Positions 25,924 to 35,062 of a stretch of 41,769 nucleotides of DNA are shown here, in pieces. The position numbers were made by a program, and so were the translations under genes. Below the pieces are notes generated by a model that did no database searches, had not been told where the DNA came from, and was given only the letters and a program-made list of their open reading frames with translations. The DNA comes from DASZZZ01 sp036260375 (lineage in GTDB: Bacteria > Actinomycetota > CADDZG01 > WHSQ01), in assembly GCA_036260375.1 (NCBI GenBank), contig DASZZZ010000089.1, forward strand, positions 1-41,769, written 5' to 3'. Every line of letters starts with the position of its first letter. Position 1 is the first letter of the stretch.

Positions 25924-25951
25924 CGCGGCGGCCATCCGACCCGAGGACTGC

Positions 25952-27037
25952 ATGCGCACGCAGAGCGACCTACGCACCCACACCGCCGCCCCGCCCGCGT
26001 CCCGCCTGCCGGCGGCGCGGCCCGAGGTCGCGGTCGAGTCGGTGACCAAGTCGTTCGGGACGACCGAGGTGCTGCGGGGAGTCGACCTCGTCGTCGAGCG
26101 TGGCGCGGTCGTCGCCCTGCTCGGTCCGAGCGGATGCGGCAAGACGACCCTGCTGCGCACGATCGCGGGCCTCGAGCGTCCCGACTCGGGCCGCGTCGTC
26201 GTCGGGGGCCGCGTGCTGAGCGGCCCAACCGCGTTCGTGCCGCCCGAGCGGCGGCGTATCGGCATGGTGTTCCAGGACTGGGCGCTGTTCCCGCACCTCG
26301 ACGTCGCGCGCAACGTGGGCTTCGGGCTGACGCGGGCACAGCGGCGGGCGGGCGAGGTCGACGACGCGCTCGCGCTGGTCGATCTCGCCGGCTACGGCGA
26401 CCGCATGCCGTCGACGCTGTCGGGCGGCCAGCAGCAGCGCGTGGCGCTCGCGCGCGCGCTCGCGCGGCGCCCCGACGTGATCCTGCTCGATGAGCCGTTC
26501 TCGAACCTCGACACTTCGCTGCGCACGCAGATCCGCGCCGAGGTGTGCGCCCTGCTCGGACGTCTCGACGTCACGACGGTGTTCGTCACGCACGACCAGG
26601 AGGAGGCGTTCCTGCTCGGCGAGCAGGTCGCCGTCATGCTCGACGGCGCGGTCGTCGAGCAGGCGCCGCCGGCCCGGCTCTACGACGCCCCGGAGACGCG
26701 CGCGGTGGCGGAGTTCATCGGCGACGCGAACTTCGTCCCCGGGCTCGCCGACGCCGGCGTCGCGCACACCGCGCTCGGTCGCATCCCTCTGGTGCGCGAC
26801 GTGCCCGGGCCCGTCGACGTCATGGTGCGGCCCGAGCACGTCGTCGTGGACGCCGGGGACGAGGCGACGGTCGAACGCGTCGAGTTCTACGGCCACGACT
26901 CGGTCTACGTCGTCCGGCCCGACGGCGGCGCGCCGCTCCGCGCGCGCGTGCTCGCGACGCCGTCGTTCGCGGCGGGCGACAGGGTGCGCCTGTCGCACGC
27001 GGGCCGTCCCTCGGCGGGGTACGCGCGGGCTTCGTGA
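25952..27037 (+). CDS. fbpC: Ferric-iron-type ABC transporter ATP-binding protein (FbpC/AfuC family)
   Basis: 361 residues. ABC domain (about 27-260): GPSGCGKTTLLRTIAGLE, MVFQDWALFPHLDVARNV, LSGGQQQRVALARALA, ILLDEPFSNLDTSLR and VTHDQEEAFLLGEQVAVM; then a C-terminal TOBE-like regulatory domain (about 280-355) with VMVRPEHVVV. This CUT/FbpC layout fits ferric iron, thiamine or other oxyanion importers; the iron box upstream and the FbpA/FbpB genes at 31033-33631 favour iron. The ATG at 25952 was chosen because longer frames run through the promoter. Overlaps the FAD oxidoreductase gene by GTGA, so importer ATPase and glycan gene are coupled. Confidence 0.87.
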   Translation: MRTQSDLRTHTAAPPASRLPAARPEVAVESVTKSFGTTEVLRGVDLVVERGAVVALLGPSGCGKTTLLRTIAGLERPDSGRVVVGGRVLSGPTAFVPPERRRIGMVFQDWALFPHLDVARNVGFGLTRAQRRAGEVDDALALVDLAGYGDRMPSTLSGGQQQRVALARALARRPDVILLDEPFSNLDTSLRTQIRAEVCALLGRLDVTTVFVTHDQEEAFLLGEQVAVMLDGAVVEQAPPARLYDAPETRAVAEFIGDANFVPGLADAGVAHTALGRIPLVRDVPGPVDVMVRPEHVVVDAGDEATVERVEFYGHDSVYVVRPDGGAPLRARVLATPSFAAGDRVRLSHAGRPSAGYARAS

Positions 27038-28416
27038 CCGCGGACCTCCTCGTGCTCGGCGGTGGCCCCGCCGGCGTGGGGGCCGCGTGGCGCGCCGCGC
27101 GCGCCGGTCACTCGGTCGTGTTGCTGGAGCGCGCGGCGACCCCCGGCGGCTCCGCCGCCAGCGTCGAGGTCGGCGGCATGCGCGTCGACCTCGGCAGCCA
27201 CCGGCTCCATCGCTCGATCGCGCCCGAGATCCTCGCCGAGCTGCGCGCCCTGCTCGGCGACGACCTCCAGGTCCGGCCGCGCAACGGCCGCATCCGGCTC
27301 GCGGGCCGCTGGCTCGCGTTCCCGTTGCGGCCCGCCGACGTCGTGTGCCGGCTGCCCCCGTCGTTCGCGCTCGGGGCCGCGCGCGACGCGGCGACGGCGT
27401 GGACGCGCCGGCCGCGCGCCGACACGTTCGCCGACGTCCTGCGCGCGCGTCTCGGGCCGACGATGTGCGAGAGGTTCTACTTCCCCTACGCGCGCAAGCT
27501 GTGGGGGCTCGAGCCGCACGAGATCAGCGGTGAGCAGGCGCGCCGGCGCGTGTCGGCCGACTCGGCCGCGAAGATAGCGCGGCGAGTCGTGCGCGGGGTC
27601 CGGCCCGAGGCGCGCACCTTCCTGTACCCGCGCCGCGGCTACGGCCAGATCTGCGAGGCGCTCGCGGACGGAGCCGCGCGCGCGGGGGCGGACGTCCGTT
27701 TCGGAGTCGCCGCGACGCGCGTGCGGACGTCGTCGCGCGGCGTCGAGGTCGAGACGTCCGAGGGCGAGCGGCTCGAGGCGCGCCGGGCGTGGTCGACGCT
27801 GCCGCTCACCGCGCTCGTGCGCATGATGGAGCCGCCGCCGCCTGACGCCGTGCTCGACGCGGTCGCGGCGCTCGAGTTCCGCGCCATGGCGCTCGTCTAC
27901 CTCGTGTGCAGCACCGACCGCTACACGCCGTTCGACGCGCACTACCTGCCGGAGGAGTGGACGCCCGTGACGCGCGTGTCGGAGCCGAAGAACTACCGCG
28001 ACGGCGACGACCCCGGCGGCGTCACCGTGCTGTGCGCGGAGGTTCCGTGTCGACGCGGCGACGCGACGTGGACCGCGCCGGACGACGAGCTCGGGGCGGT
28101 CGCGGCGCGCGCGCTGACGCGGGCCGGGCTTCCGCCGCCGCCGGTCGACGACGTCGTCGTGCGGCGCATCCCGTTCGTCTATCCGGTCTACCGCGTCGGG
28201 TTCGAGCACGCCCTGGACGCGGTGGACGACTGGCTCGCCGGCGTGCCGAACGTCCTCACGTTCGGACGCGGGGGCTCGTTCGTGCACGACAACGCGCACC
28301 ACGCGCTGGCGATGGCGTGGGCCGCGGCCGACGCGCTCGAGCCCGGCGGTGGCTTCGACCACGCGTCGTGGGCCGCGGCGCGGGCGCGCTTCGCCGGGCA
28401 CGTCGTCGAGGACTGA
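27034..28416 (+). CDS. FAD-dependent oxidoreductase, protoporphyrinogen-oxidase/UDP-galactopyranose-mutase-like
   Basis: 460 residues. N-terminal dinucleotide fold LLVLGGGPAGVGAAWRAARAG with the acidic strand end VVLLERAATPGG, a hallmark of the amine-oxidase/NAD(P)-binding_8 group, and a C-terminal FAD contact around LTFGRGGSFVHDNAHHALAMAW. The middle segment FYFPYARKLWGLEPHEISGEQARRRVS recurs in FAD proteins encoded beside glycosyltransferases in polysaccharide and glycolipid clusters. It is not a true haem enzyme by context: no haem genes are near. GTG start overlaps the ATPase stop. Ends one base before the convergent flippase-GT2 gene. Reaction unknown; may modify a sugar or polyprenol. 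Confidence 0.82.
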   Translation: MTADLLVLGGGPAGVGAAWRAARAGHSVVLLERAATPGGSAASVEVGGMRVDLGSHRLHRSIAPEILAELRALLGDDLQVRPRNGRIRLAGRWLAFPLRPADVVCRLPPSFALGAARDAATAWTRRPRADTFADVLRARLGPTMCERFYFPYARKLWGLEPHEISGEQARRRVSADSAAKIARRVVRGVRPEARTFLYPRRGYGQICEALADGAARAGADVRFGVAATRVRTSSRGVEVETSEGERLEARRAWSTLPLTALVRMMEPPPPDAVLDAVAALEFRAMALVYLVCSTDRYTPFDAHYLPEEWTPVTRVSEPKNYRDGDDPGGVTVLCAEVPCRRGDATWTAPDDELGAVAARALTRAGLPPPPVDDVVVRRIPFVYPVYRVGFEHALDAVDDWLAGVPNVLTFGRGGSFVHDNAHHALAMAWAAADALEPGGGFDHASWAAARARFAGHVVED

Positions 28417-28417
28417 G

Positions 28418-30049
28418 TCACGCGCGGTTGACCTCGCGGTGGACCGCGGGGACGACGCGCCGCAGGTAGCGGCCGAGGCGGACGAACGAGCGCCCGTGCG
28501 TGCGGAACGCGTACGAGATGGGCACCTCGCGGTAGCGATAGCCCTTGGCGAGGAGGTCGAGGGTGAGGACCTGCGCGTAGTTGAAGTCGTGCACGATCTC
28601 GGCGTCGGCGGCGGCGCGCGCCGAGAGCGCGCGATAGCCGCTCTGCCCGTCGCCGATTCGCCGGCGCGCGACGGCGCGCAGCAGCAGCGTCAGGACGCGG
28701 TTGCCGAGCCGCCGGTGGGGGAGCATGCGGCGGATGTCGCCGTCGAAGCGGTTGCCGACGACGTAGTCCGCGTCGCCCGCGAGTATCGGCGCCACGAGCC
28801 GCTCGAGCTCCTCGGGCGCGTACTCCCCGTCGGCGTCGCAGAACGCGACCGCGGCGGCCCCGGCGGCGACCGCGTCGGCGAGGCCGGCGCGCACCGCGGC
28901 TCCGAGACCCCGGTTGGCGCCCAGTGACAGCACGCGCGCGCCGGCGCGGCGCGCGCGTGCCGCAGTGTCGTCGGTCGAGCCGTCGTCGACCACGACGACG
29001 CGCACGGGCCGGCCGCACACGGCTCGCGGCGCGCGCGCGACGACGGCCGCCACGGTCGCGCCCTCGTCGTGCGCGGGCAGGAACAGGACGACGTCGCCCG
29101 GCGCCGCCGGTGCCGGGGGACGCACCGGCGCGCGCGCGAGCCGGACGCGGCCGAGCGCTCCGGGGGCCGGCGCGACGAGCGCCACGGCTCCGGTCGCGAG
29201 CGCGTACGCGGTCTTGAGCGCGTGCGCCGCGAGGGCCGCGGCGAGAGCCGCGGCCGGATCGGCGCCGAGGGCAACGAACGCCGCCGTCGCCGCCGCTTCG
29301 TACGTGCCGAGGCCGGCGGGCGCGACCGCGACGACCTGCGCCGCGATCGTCACGGCGGTCACGAGCACCGCGTCGAGCGGCGTCACGGCGACGCCGGCCC
29401 ACCGGGCGGCGTGGAGCAGCACGACCGCCTCGAGGAGCCACGCGAGCGTCGCGGCCCCCGCCACGAGCACCACCGGCGTGCGCACGTCGCGGCCGCGCGT
29501 CGCGGCGACGCGCCGCAACCACCACAGGCCCGCGGCCCAGAGCGCCGCCGCCGGAAGCGCGAGCCACCACGCCCACGGGCCGAGGAGGCCGCTTACCAGG
29601 CGGGGGCCGAGCAGCGCGGCGAGGCCGACGACCGCGACGACGTCGGACGCGCGCAGCATCACGGTCGACGCGGCGGCCGCGGCCGGGGCGACGCCGGCAC
29701 GCCGCACGACGCTCGTCACGCGCAACGCCTCGCCGAGGCGCAGCGGCAGGACGTGGTTGCCCGCGAGCGACACGTGGATCGCCGCGAGGGCGTGCCCGAA
29801 CGGGAGGCCGGGGACGACGCGCCGCCACACCGCGGCCCGCACCGCGAACGCGGCGGCGTAGCACGCGAGCGCGGCGGCGGCGCCGACCGGGTCGGCGGCG
29901 AGCGCCGTGAACGCGCCGCGCACCGCGCCGGCGTCGATCGTGCGCACCACGAGCACCGCGCTCGCGACGAGCGCGAGCGCGCCCGCGCCGGCGACCGCGG
30001 CGCGGGGCACGCGGCGGGCGGCGGCGACGGCGGGGAATTTGGTCAGCAT
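28418..30049 (-). CDS. Fusion of a lysylphosphatidylglycerol-synthase-type membrane domain (flippase-like) to a GT2 glycosyltransferase
   Basis: 543 residues. Residues 1-300 form seven or eight hydrophobic helices with the LPG_synthase_TM/UPF0104 pattern (SLAGNHVLPLRLGEALRVTSVVRR and VAPAGLGTYEAAATAAFVALG). Residues 317-543 are a GT-A family 2 domain resembling dolichol-phosphate mannose/glucose synthases: FLPAHDEGATVAAVV, VVVDDGSTDDT with DDGS at 355-358 and CDADGEY with the metal-binding DAD at 405-407, plus GNRFDGDIRRMLPHRRLGNR. It likely charges a polyprenyl phosphate with a sugar and may flip it. The two parts are usually separate genes. ATG at 30049, divergent from the epimerase across an iron-box-like region. 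Confidence 0.88.
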   Translation of the reverse strand: MLTKFPAVAAARRVPRAAVAGAGALALVASAVLVVRTIDAGAVRGAFTALAADPVGAAAALACYAAAFAVRAAVWRRVVPGLPFGHALAAIHVSLAGNHVLPLRLGEALRVTSVVRRAGVAPAAAAASTVMLRASDVVAVVGLAALLGPRLVSGLLGPWAWWLALPAAALWAAGLWWLRRVAATRGRDVRTPVVLVAGAATLAWLLEAVVLLHAARWAGVAVTPLDAVLVTAVTIAAQVVAVAPAGLGTYEAAATAAFVALGADPAAALAAALAAHALKTAYALATGAVALVAPAPGALGRVRLARAPVRPPAPAAPGDVVLFLPAHDEGATVAAVVARAPRAVCGRPVRVVVVDDGSTDDTAARARRAGARVLSLGANRGLGAAVRAGLADAVAAGAAAVAFCDADGEYAPEELERLVAPILAGDADYVVGNRFDGDIRRMLPHRRLGNRVLTLLLRAVARRRIGDGQSGYRALSARAAADAEIVHDFNYAQVLTLDLLAKGYRYREVPISYAFRTHGRSFVRLGRYLRRVVPAVHREVNRA

Positions 30050-30065
30050 GGCCTTACATCAGTTG

Positions 30066-30079
30066 TTAGGGTCACCTTA
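30066..30079. promoter_or_regulatory. Second DtxR/IdeR-like box, between the divergent GT2 fusion and epimerase genes
   Basis: TTAGG-GTCA-CCTTA matches 11 of 14 positions of the DtxR/IdeR core and shares the TTAGG-N4-CCTWA layout with the box at 25907-25920. It lies in the 75-base divergent gap 30050-30124. The octamer CCTTACAT occurs twice (30052-30059 and 30075-30082), 23 bases apart, flanking TTAGGG; these repeats may be part of the site or contain -10 sequences. No clear -35/-10 pair was found. Confidence 0.5.
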
Positions 30080-30124
30080 CATGAACGCCGGCACGCGGCC
30101 GCGGGCCGCCCCAGGGGGGACGCC

Positions 30125-31036
30125 GTGCGCGCCGTCGTGACCGGCGCGGCCGGCTTCATCGGATCGCACCTCGTGGACGCCCTCGTGGCGCGGGGCGCGA
30201 CCGTGGTGGCGATCGACCGCCGTCCCGTCGCGACGCCGCCGGGCGGGCGCGCGCTGCGCGCCGACCTCTCGGCGCGCGCCGGCGAGGGCGCGCTGGAGGC
30301 CGCGCTCGCGCGGGCCGACGCGGTCTTCCACCTCGCCGGCTTCCCGGGCGTGCGCGACGCGTCGCCCGACGCGGCCCGCCGGCGCGTCGCCGACAACGTC
30401 GTCGCGACCGCCCGCGTGCTCGCGGCGACGCCGCTCGACGTTCCGGTCGTGGTGACGTCGTCGTCGTCGGTGTACGGCGGCGCGCGCGCGGGCCGCGCCA
30501 GCCGCGAGACCGACGCCCCGCGGCCCCTGGGCGGCTACGCGCGCTCCAAGGCCGCCGCCGAGGCGCTGTGCCGCCGGCGCGCCGAGCGCGGCGGGGCGGT
30601 GGCCGTGGCGCGCCCGTTCACCGTCGCCGGCGAGGGTCAGCGGCCCGACATGGCGCTGGCGCGGTGGATCGAGGCGGTCCGTCTCGGCCGGCCGGTGCGG
30701 ATCCTGGGCTCGGCGGAGCGCACGCGCGACGTGACCGACGTGCGCGACGTCGTCGAGGGCCTCGTCCGCATCGCCGAGCGGCGCGTCCAGGCGACGGTGA
30801 ACCTCGGCACCGGCACGCCGTGCACCCTCGGCGCCATGGTCGCGTGCGTCGCGGCCGCGCTCGGGCGCCCCGCCGACGTCGTCGTGGAGCCCGCGCCCGA
30901 GGGCGAGCCCGCGGCGACGCGGGCGTGCACCGAGCGCTGCCGCGCGTTGCTGGGGTTCGCGCCGCGCACCGACCTCGCCGCGGTCGTCGAGCGGCAGGCC
31001 GCCGCCGCGTTCGAGCGCGCCCTGGAGCCGGCGTGA
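30125..31036 (+). CDS. NAD-dependent nucleotide-sugar epimerase/dehydratase (extended SDR)
   Basis: 303 residues. GAAGFIGSHLVDAL (7-20) is the glycine motif, FHLAG and TSSSSVYGG the catalytic Ser/Thr region, and YARSK the YxxxK catalytic pair; VARPFTVAGEGQRPDMALARWIEA and the RDVTDVRDVVEGLVR segment are typical of UDP-glucose 4-epimerase-like enzymes. It would make the sugar nucleotide used by the neighbouring glycosyltransferases. GTG start at 30125 with AGGGGGGAC just upstream. Its stop overlaps the binding-protein gene by GTGA, so the sugar gene and iron gene share an operon. Confidence 0.9.
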   Translation: MRAVVTGAAGFIGSHLVDALVARGATVVAIDRRPVATPPGGRALRADLSARAGEGALEAALARADAVFHLAGFPGVRDASPDAARRRVADNVVATARVLAATPLDVPVVVTSSSSVYGGARAGRASRETDAPRPLGGYARSKAAAEALCRRRAERGGAVAVARPFTVAGEGQRPDMALARWIEAVRLGRPVRILGSAERTRDVTDVRDVVEGLVRIAERRVQATVNLGTGTPCTLGAMVACVAAALGRPADVVVEPAPEGEPAATRACTERCRALLGFAPRTDLAAVVERQAAAAFERALEPA

Positions 31037-32037
31037 GCGGGCGCGCCGCGATCGCCGCGCTCGCGCTCGTGCTCCCGGCGTTGCTCGGCGCGTGCTCGGG
31101 GGGCCGCGACGCGCTCACGATCTACTCCGGGCGCGACGAGGCCCTCGTCGAGCCGCTGCTGGAGCGCTTCGCGGAGGACACCGGGATCCCGATCGACGTC
31201 CGCTACGGGGACTCGGGCGACCTCGCGCTGCTGCTCGCCGAGGAGGGCGACGACACGCCCGCCGACGTGTTCTTCTCGCAGAGCCCCGGCAGCGTCGGGT
31301 TCCTCGCCTCCCGGGGACTGCTGCGGCGTCTCGACGGCGACGTCGCGGGCGCGGTCGAGGCGCGCTGGCGCGGGCGCGACGACCTGTGGGTCGGGCTCAG
31401 CGCGCGCCAGCGCGTGCTCGTCTACGACTCCGAGTCCGTCGACGAGGCCGACCTCCCCGCCTCGGTCTTCGACCTCACCGACGAGCGCTACGCGGGCAAG
31501 GTCGGGATCGCGCCGTCGAACGCGTCGTTCCAGGACTTCGTCACCGCGATGCGTCAGGTGCACGGCGACGACGCCGCGCGCGCGTGGCTGCGCGCCATGG
31601 CGGCGAACGAGTCGCCGACGTTTCCCGACAACAGCTCCATCGTCGCGGCGGTCGGACGCGGCGAGATCCCGTTCGGGCTCGTGAACCACTACTACAACTA
31701 CCGCGCGCTCGAGGAGGACCCGGGCGCGCCGAGCCGCAACTACGTGTTCCCCGACCGCGACGTCGGCTCGATCCTGCTCGAGACGACCGCGAGCGTGCTT
31801 GCGTCGACCGACAAGGCGGAGGAGGCCAACCGCTTCCTGGAGTTCATGCTCTCGCGGGAGTCGCAGTCGTACTTCGCGCGCGAGACGTTCGAGTACCCGC
31901 TCGCCGCCGGCGTGGAGCCGGCCCCCGCGCTGCCGCCGCTCGACGTCGCCAGCGCGCCCGACGTGCCGCTGACGACGCTCGGAGACGGCTTTCGCGCCAC
32001 GGCCGACATGATCGCCGAGAGTGGCCTCGAGGGCTGA
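31033..32037 (+). CDS. fbpA: Ferric-iron ABC transporter substrate-binding lipoprotein (FbpA-like)
   Basis: 334 residues. Lipobox LLGAC with Cys21, then LTIYSGRDEALVEPLLERF, the opening of FbpA/AfuA iron-binding proteins. The tandem tyrosines that ligate Fe(III) in FbpA are present at 220-221 (VNHYYNYR), preceded by FGLVNH. The SPTFPDNSSIVAAVGRGEIPFG segment is also family-typical. This supports iron over thiamine or phosphonate as ligand. GTG start at 31033 overlaps the epimerase stop. The permease starts 17 bases before its end. The partner ATPase is 4 kb upstream in another transcription unit. Confidence 0.9.
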   Translation: MSGRAAIAALALVLPALLGACSGGRDALTIYSGRDEALVEPLLERFAEDTGIPIDVRYGDSGDLALLLAEEGDDTPADVFFSQSPGSVGFLASRGLLRRLDGDVAGAVEARWRGRDDLWVGLSARQRVLVYDSESVDEADLPASVFDLTDERYAGKVGIAPSNASFQDFVTAMRQVHGDDAARAWLRAMAANESPTFPDNSSIVAAVGRGEIPFGLVNHYYNYRALEEDPGAPSRNYVFPDRDVGSILLETTASVLASTDKAEEANRFLEFMLSRESQSYFARETFEYPLAAGVEPAPALPPLDVASAPDVPLTTLGDGFRATADMIAESGLEG

Positions 32038-33631
32038 GGGCGGGCGGGCCCCCGCCGCCGGGCTGCGCATCGCGTGCGCCGCGATCGCGCTGCTGTTCGC
32101 GGCGCCGTTCGTCTACCTCGTCGTGCGCAACGCCGCGGCGCCGGCGCGGCTGTGGTCGGTCGTGACGTCGCGCACGTCGGTCGCGCCGCTCGCGCGCAGC
32201 GTCGTTCTCGCCGCGGCGGTGGCGGCCGCGGCGGCGGCCGTCGGGACGGCCGCCGCGTGGCTCGTGACGCGCACCGACGTGCCCGGCCGGCGCGCGTGGC
32301 GCGTGCTGCTCCCGCTGCCGCTCGTGATCCCGTCGTTCATCGGCGCGTTCGTCATGCTCGCCGCGTTCGCGCCCGGGGGCCTGCTCGCGGAGGCGCTGCG
32401 CCCGCTCGGCGTCGAGAGGCTCCCGTCCGTGCGCGGGTTCGCGGGCTCGTTCGTGGTCCTCACGCTGTTCACGTTCCCGTACGTCTACCTGCCGGCCGCG
32501 GCGCGTCTCGCGCGGCTCGCGCCGTCGCTCGAGGAATCGGCGCGCCTGCTCGGCACGTCCCCGCGCCGCGTCTTCGTCACCGTCGTGCTGCCGCAGGCGC
32601 GCGGCGCGATCGTCGCGGGCACGCTGCTGGTGTTCCTCTACGTCGTCGGCGACTTCGGCGTCGTCCAGCTGATGCGCTACGACACGCTGACGCGCGTCGT
32701 GTACGCGACGCGTCTGCTCGACCCGCCGACGTCTCTCGGCCTCAGCCTCGAGCTCGGCGTGCTCGCGCTGCTCGTCGTCGCGCTGGAGCGAACCGCGAGC
32801 GCGCGCCGCGCTCCGGTCGCGGCGCGGCGCGGCCCGCCGGCGCTGACGGTCCCGCTCGGGCGCTGGCGTCCGGCCGCAGCGACGTTCCTCGCCGCCGTCG
32901 TCGGCGTCGGCCTCGCGGTTCCCGTCGGCGTGCTGGCGTGGTGGGCCGCGCGCGGCGTCGTCCGCGGGACGACCGTCGCAGGGTCCCTCGGCGCGACGGT
33001 GACGGAACTCGCGGGGCCGGCGGCGAACACCGCGGTCGCGAGCATCGCGGCCGCGGCCGCGGCCGTCGCGCTCGTCGTCCCGCTCGCGTACCTCACGGTC
33101 CGTCACCGCGGACCGCTCGGCGGCGCCGCCAACGCAGTCGTGGTCGCCGGCTTCGCCCTCCCGGGCCTTGCGATCGCGCTCGCACTCGTTTTCTGGACCC
33201 TCGGCGGCCCGGGCCTCCTCGGCGCCGCGTACCAGACCGTCCCCCTGCTCGTGTTCGCCTACGTCGTGCACTTCGGCGCGCAGTCGATGAGGGCCGCCCA
33301 GGTCGCGCTCGCGGCCGTCCCACCGGGCCTCGACGACGCCGCGCGCGTCCTCGGCGCGCGCCCGTGGCGGCGGGTCGCGGCGGTTGAGCTCCCGCTCATG
33401 GCGCCGGGCCTGCTGGCCGGCGCGGGGCTCGTGCTGCTGTCCGCGATGAAGGAGCTGCCGGCGACGCTGCTGCTCGCGCCGGCGGGCTTCCAGACGCTCG
33501 CGACCGAGGTCTGGGCCGCGACCGAGAGCGCGTTCTTCGCCGACGCCAGCATCGCCGCGCTCGCGCTCGTCGCGCTGTCCGGCGTGCTGACGTGGGTGCT
33601 CGTGATCCGCCGCGCCGACGTGATGGTCTGA
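32021..33631 (+). CDS. fbpB: Ferric-iron ABC transporter permease (FbpB-type, double permease)
   Basis: 536 residues with about twelve membrane helices in two homologous halves, as in FbpB/SfuB. Two EAA loops are visible: LEESARLLGTSPRRVFVTVVLPQARGAIVAG in the first half and LDDAARVLGARPWRRVAAVELPLMAPGLLAG in the second. GTG start at 32021 within the end of fbpA; a later start would remove part of the first helix. Ends in TGATG overlap with the GT-C gene. Forms the importer with the FbpA-like lipoprotein and the distant ATPase. Confidence 0.92.
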   Translation: MASRAEGGRAPAAGLRIACAAIALLFAAPFVYLVVRNAAAPARLWSVVTSRTSVAPLARSVVLAAAVAAAAAAVGTAAAWLVTRTDVPGRRAWRVLLPLPLVIPSFIGAFVMLAAFAPGGLLAEALRPLGVERLPSVRGFAGSFVVLTLFTFPYVYLPAAARLARLAPSLEESARLLGTSPRRVFVTVVLPQARGAIVAGTLLVFLYVVGDFGVVQLMRYDTLTRVVYATRLLDPPTSLGLSLELGVLALLVVALERTASARRAPVAARRGPPALTVPLGRWRPAAATFLAAVVGVGLAVPVGVLAWWAARGVVRGTTVAGSLGATVTELAGPAANTAVASIAAAAAAVALVVPLAYLTVRHRGPLGGAANAVVVAGFALPGLAIALALVFWTLGGPGLLGAAYQTVPLLVFAYVVHFGAQSMRAAQVALAAVPPGLDDAARVLGARPWRRVAAVELPLMAPGLLAGAGLVLLSAMKELPATLLLAPAGFQTLATEVWAATESAFFADASIAALALVALSGVLTWVLVIRRADVMV

Positions 33632-35034
33632 TGCGCGCCCGCGTCGCGTTCGCGCTCGTCGCGCTCGTCGCCGCGCTCGCCGCGGCCGCGGCCCTCGACG
33701 TCCGCTCGTCGTACGGCGCGCGCGTCACCGGCGACGAGCCGCAGTACTTGCTCACCGCCGTGAGCCTGTGGGACGACGGCGACCTCGACGTGTCCGACGA
33801 GATCGCGGCGCGCGCCTACGCGCCGTTCCACGAGGTGCCGCTCGACCCGCAGACGCGGCCGCTCGACGGGGGCCGGGAGGTCAGTCCGCACGACCCGTTG
33901 CTGCCGGCGCTGCTGGCGCCCCCGGTCGCGGCGTGGGGCTGGGTCGGCGCCAAGCTCGCGCTCGCCGCGCTCGCGGGGGCGCTCGCCGCCTGCACCGCGT
34001 GGCTCGCGGTGCGCCGCCTCGGCGCGCCGCTGGTGCCCGCGTGCGTGCTCGTCGGCCTCTTCGGCGCCAGCGCGCCGCTCTCCGTGTACGGGGCGCAGGT
34101 CTACCCGGAGCTGCCCGCGGCGCTGTGCGTGGCGGCTGGGACCGCGGCGGTCACGGGCCGCCTCGGCCGGGCCGGGCTGTGTGGCGTCGCCGCCGCGGTC
34201 GTGGCGCTGCCGTGGCTGTCGGTGAAGTACGCGCCGGTCGCCGCGACACTCGCGGCGGTCGCCCTCGCGCGCCTCGTGCGCCGCGGCCGCACGGGGTCGG
34301 CGGCGGGGCTCGCAGCCGGGCTCGCGGTCGCCGCCGTCGCCTTCGTCGTCGCGCATCGCGCGTGGTACGGAGGCTGGACGCCGTACGCCGCGGGCGACCA
34401 CTTCACGTCCGGCGAGCTCGGGGTCGTCGGGTTCGACCCCGACTACGCGGGCCGCTCGGTCCGGCTCGCCGGCCTGCTGCTCGACCGCGCCTTCGGCGTC
34501 GCCGCGTGGCAGCCGGCGTTCCTGCTCGTCGTGCCGGCGCTCGCCGCGCTCGCGGCGCGCCGCCCGGGCTGGTGGCCGGCGGTCGTCGGCCCGCTCGCCG
34601 CGGGGTGGCTCACGGCGACGTTCGTCGCGCTGACGATGCACGGGTGGTGGTTCGCCGGCCGTCAGGTCGTCGTCGTGCTGCCGCTCGCGGTGGCGCTCGT
34701 GGCGTGGTGGGCAGGGGACCGAGCCGGGCGCGTCGCCCTCGCCGCCGCGCTGGGGGCGTGGGGCGTCGCGTCGCACGCGTGGCTCGTGGCCGCCGGCGTC
34801 GGCGGGAGGGTCGCGATGGCGGTCGACTTCTTCGCCGCGGGCGGGCCGCACGGGGTCTGGGGCGCGCTGCTGCCCGACTACCGCGCCGGCGGCGCCGGCT
34901 CGTGGGCGCGCCACGCCGCGTGGCTCGGCGCGGGGGCCGCGGCCGCGGCGTGGGCGTGGCGGACGACGCGCGGAGCGCGCGCGGCGGCCTCACCCGTGTC
35001 GCGCCCGCGTTCCGCTCCGGCGCGGACGCCCTAG
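33631..35034 (+). CDS. GT-C fold membrane glycosyltransferase (polyprenyl-phosphate-sugar dependent), predicted
   Basis: 467 residues, about eleven to twelve hydrophobic helices. After the first helix comes the extracytoplasmic segment VTGDEPQYLLTAVSLWDDGD, whose GDE motif is the catalytic acid loop of GT-C (ArnT/PMT-like) transferases. Another conserved-looking loop is VSPHDPLLPALLAPPVAAWG. These enzymes take sugar from a polyprenyl phosphate outside the membrane, which fits the DPM-like GT2 fusion at 28418-30049. No specific family name is claimed. Last gene of the epimerase-fbpAB operon; it converges on the small lipoprotein gene with 28 bases between. Confidence 0.78.
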   Translation: MRARVAFALVALVAALAAAAALDVRSSYGARVTGDEPQYLLTAVSLWDDGDLDVSDEIAARAYAPFHEVPLDPQTRPLDGGREVSPHDPLLPALLAPPVAAWGWVGAKLALAALAGALAACTAWLAVRRLGAPLVPACVLVGLFGASAPLSVYGAQVYPELPAALCVAAGTAAVTGRLGRAGLCGVAAAVVALPWLSVKYAPVAATLAAVALARLVRRGRTGSAAGLAAGLAVAAVAFVVAHRAWYGGWTPYAAGDHFTSGELGVVGFDPDYAGRSVRLAGLLLDRAFGVAAWQPAFLLVVPALAALAARRPGWWPAVVGPLAAGWLTATFVALTMHGWWFAGRQVVVVLPLAVALVAWWAGDRAGRVALAAALGAWGVASHAWLVAAGVGGRVAMAVDFFAAGGPHGVWGALLPDYRAGGAGSWARHAAWLGAGAAAAAWAWRTTRGARAAASPVSRPRSAPARTP

Positions 35035-35062
35035 CAGCGGGGTCGGCGCCGGCTCGACCGGG

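Noticed and set aside
25880..25951. Upstream start for the iron ABC ATPase at 25880
   Set aside because: That extension would translate through the -35, -10 and iron box; the ATG at 25952 lies just downstream of them.
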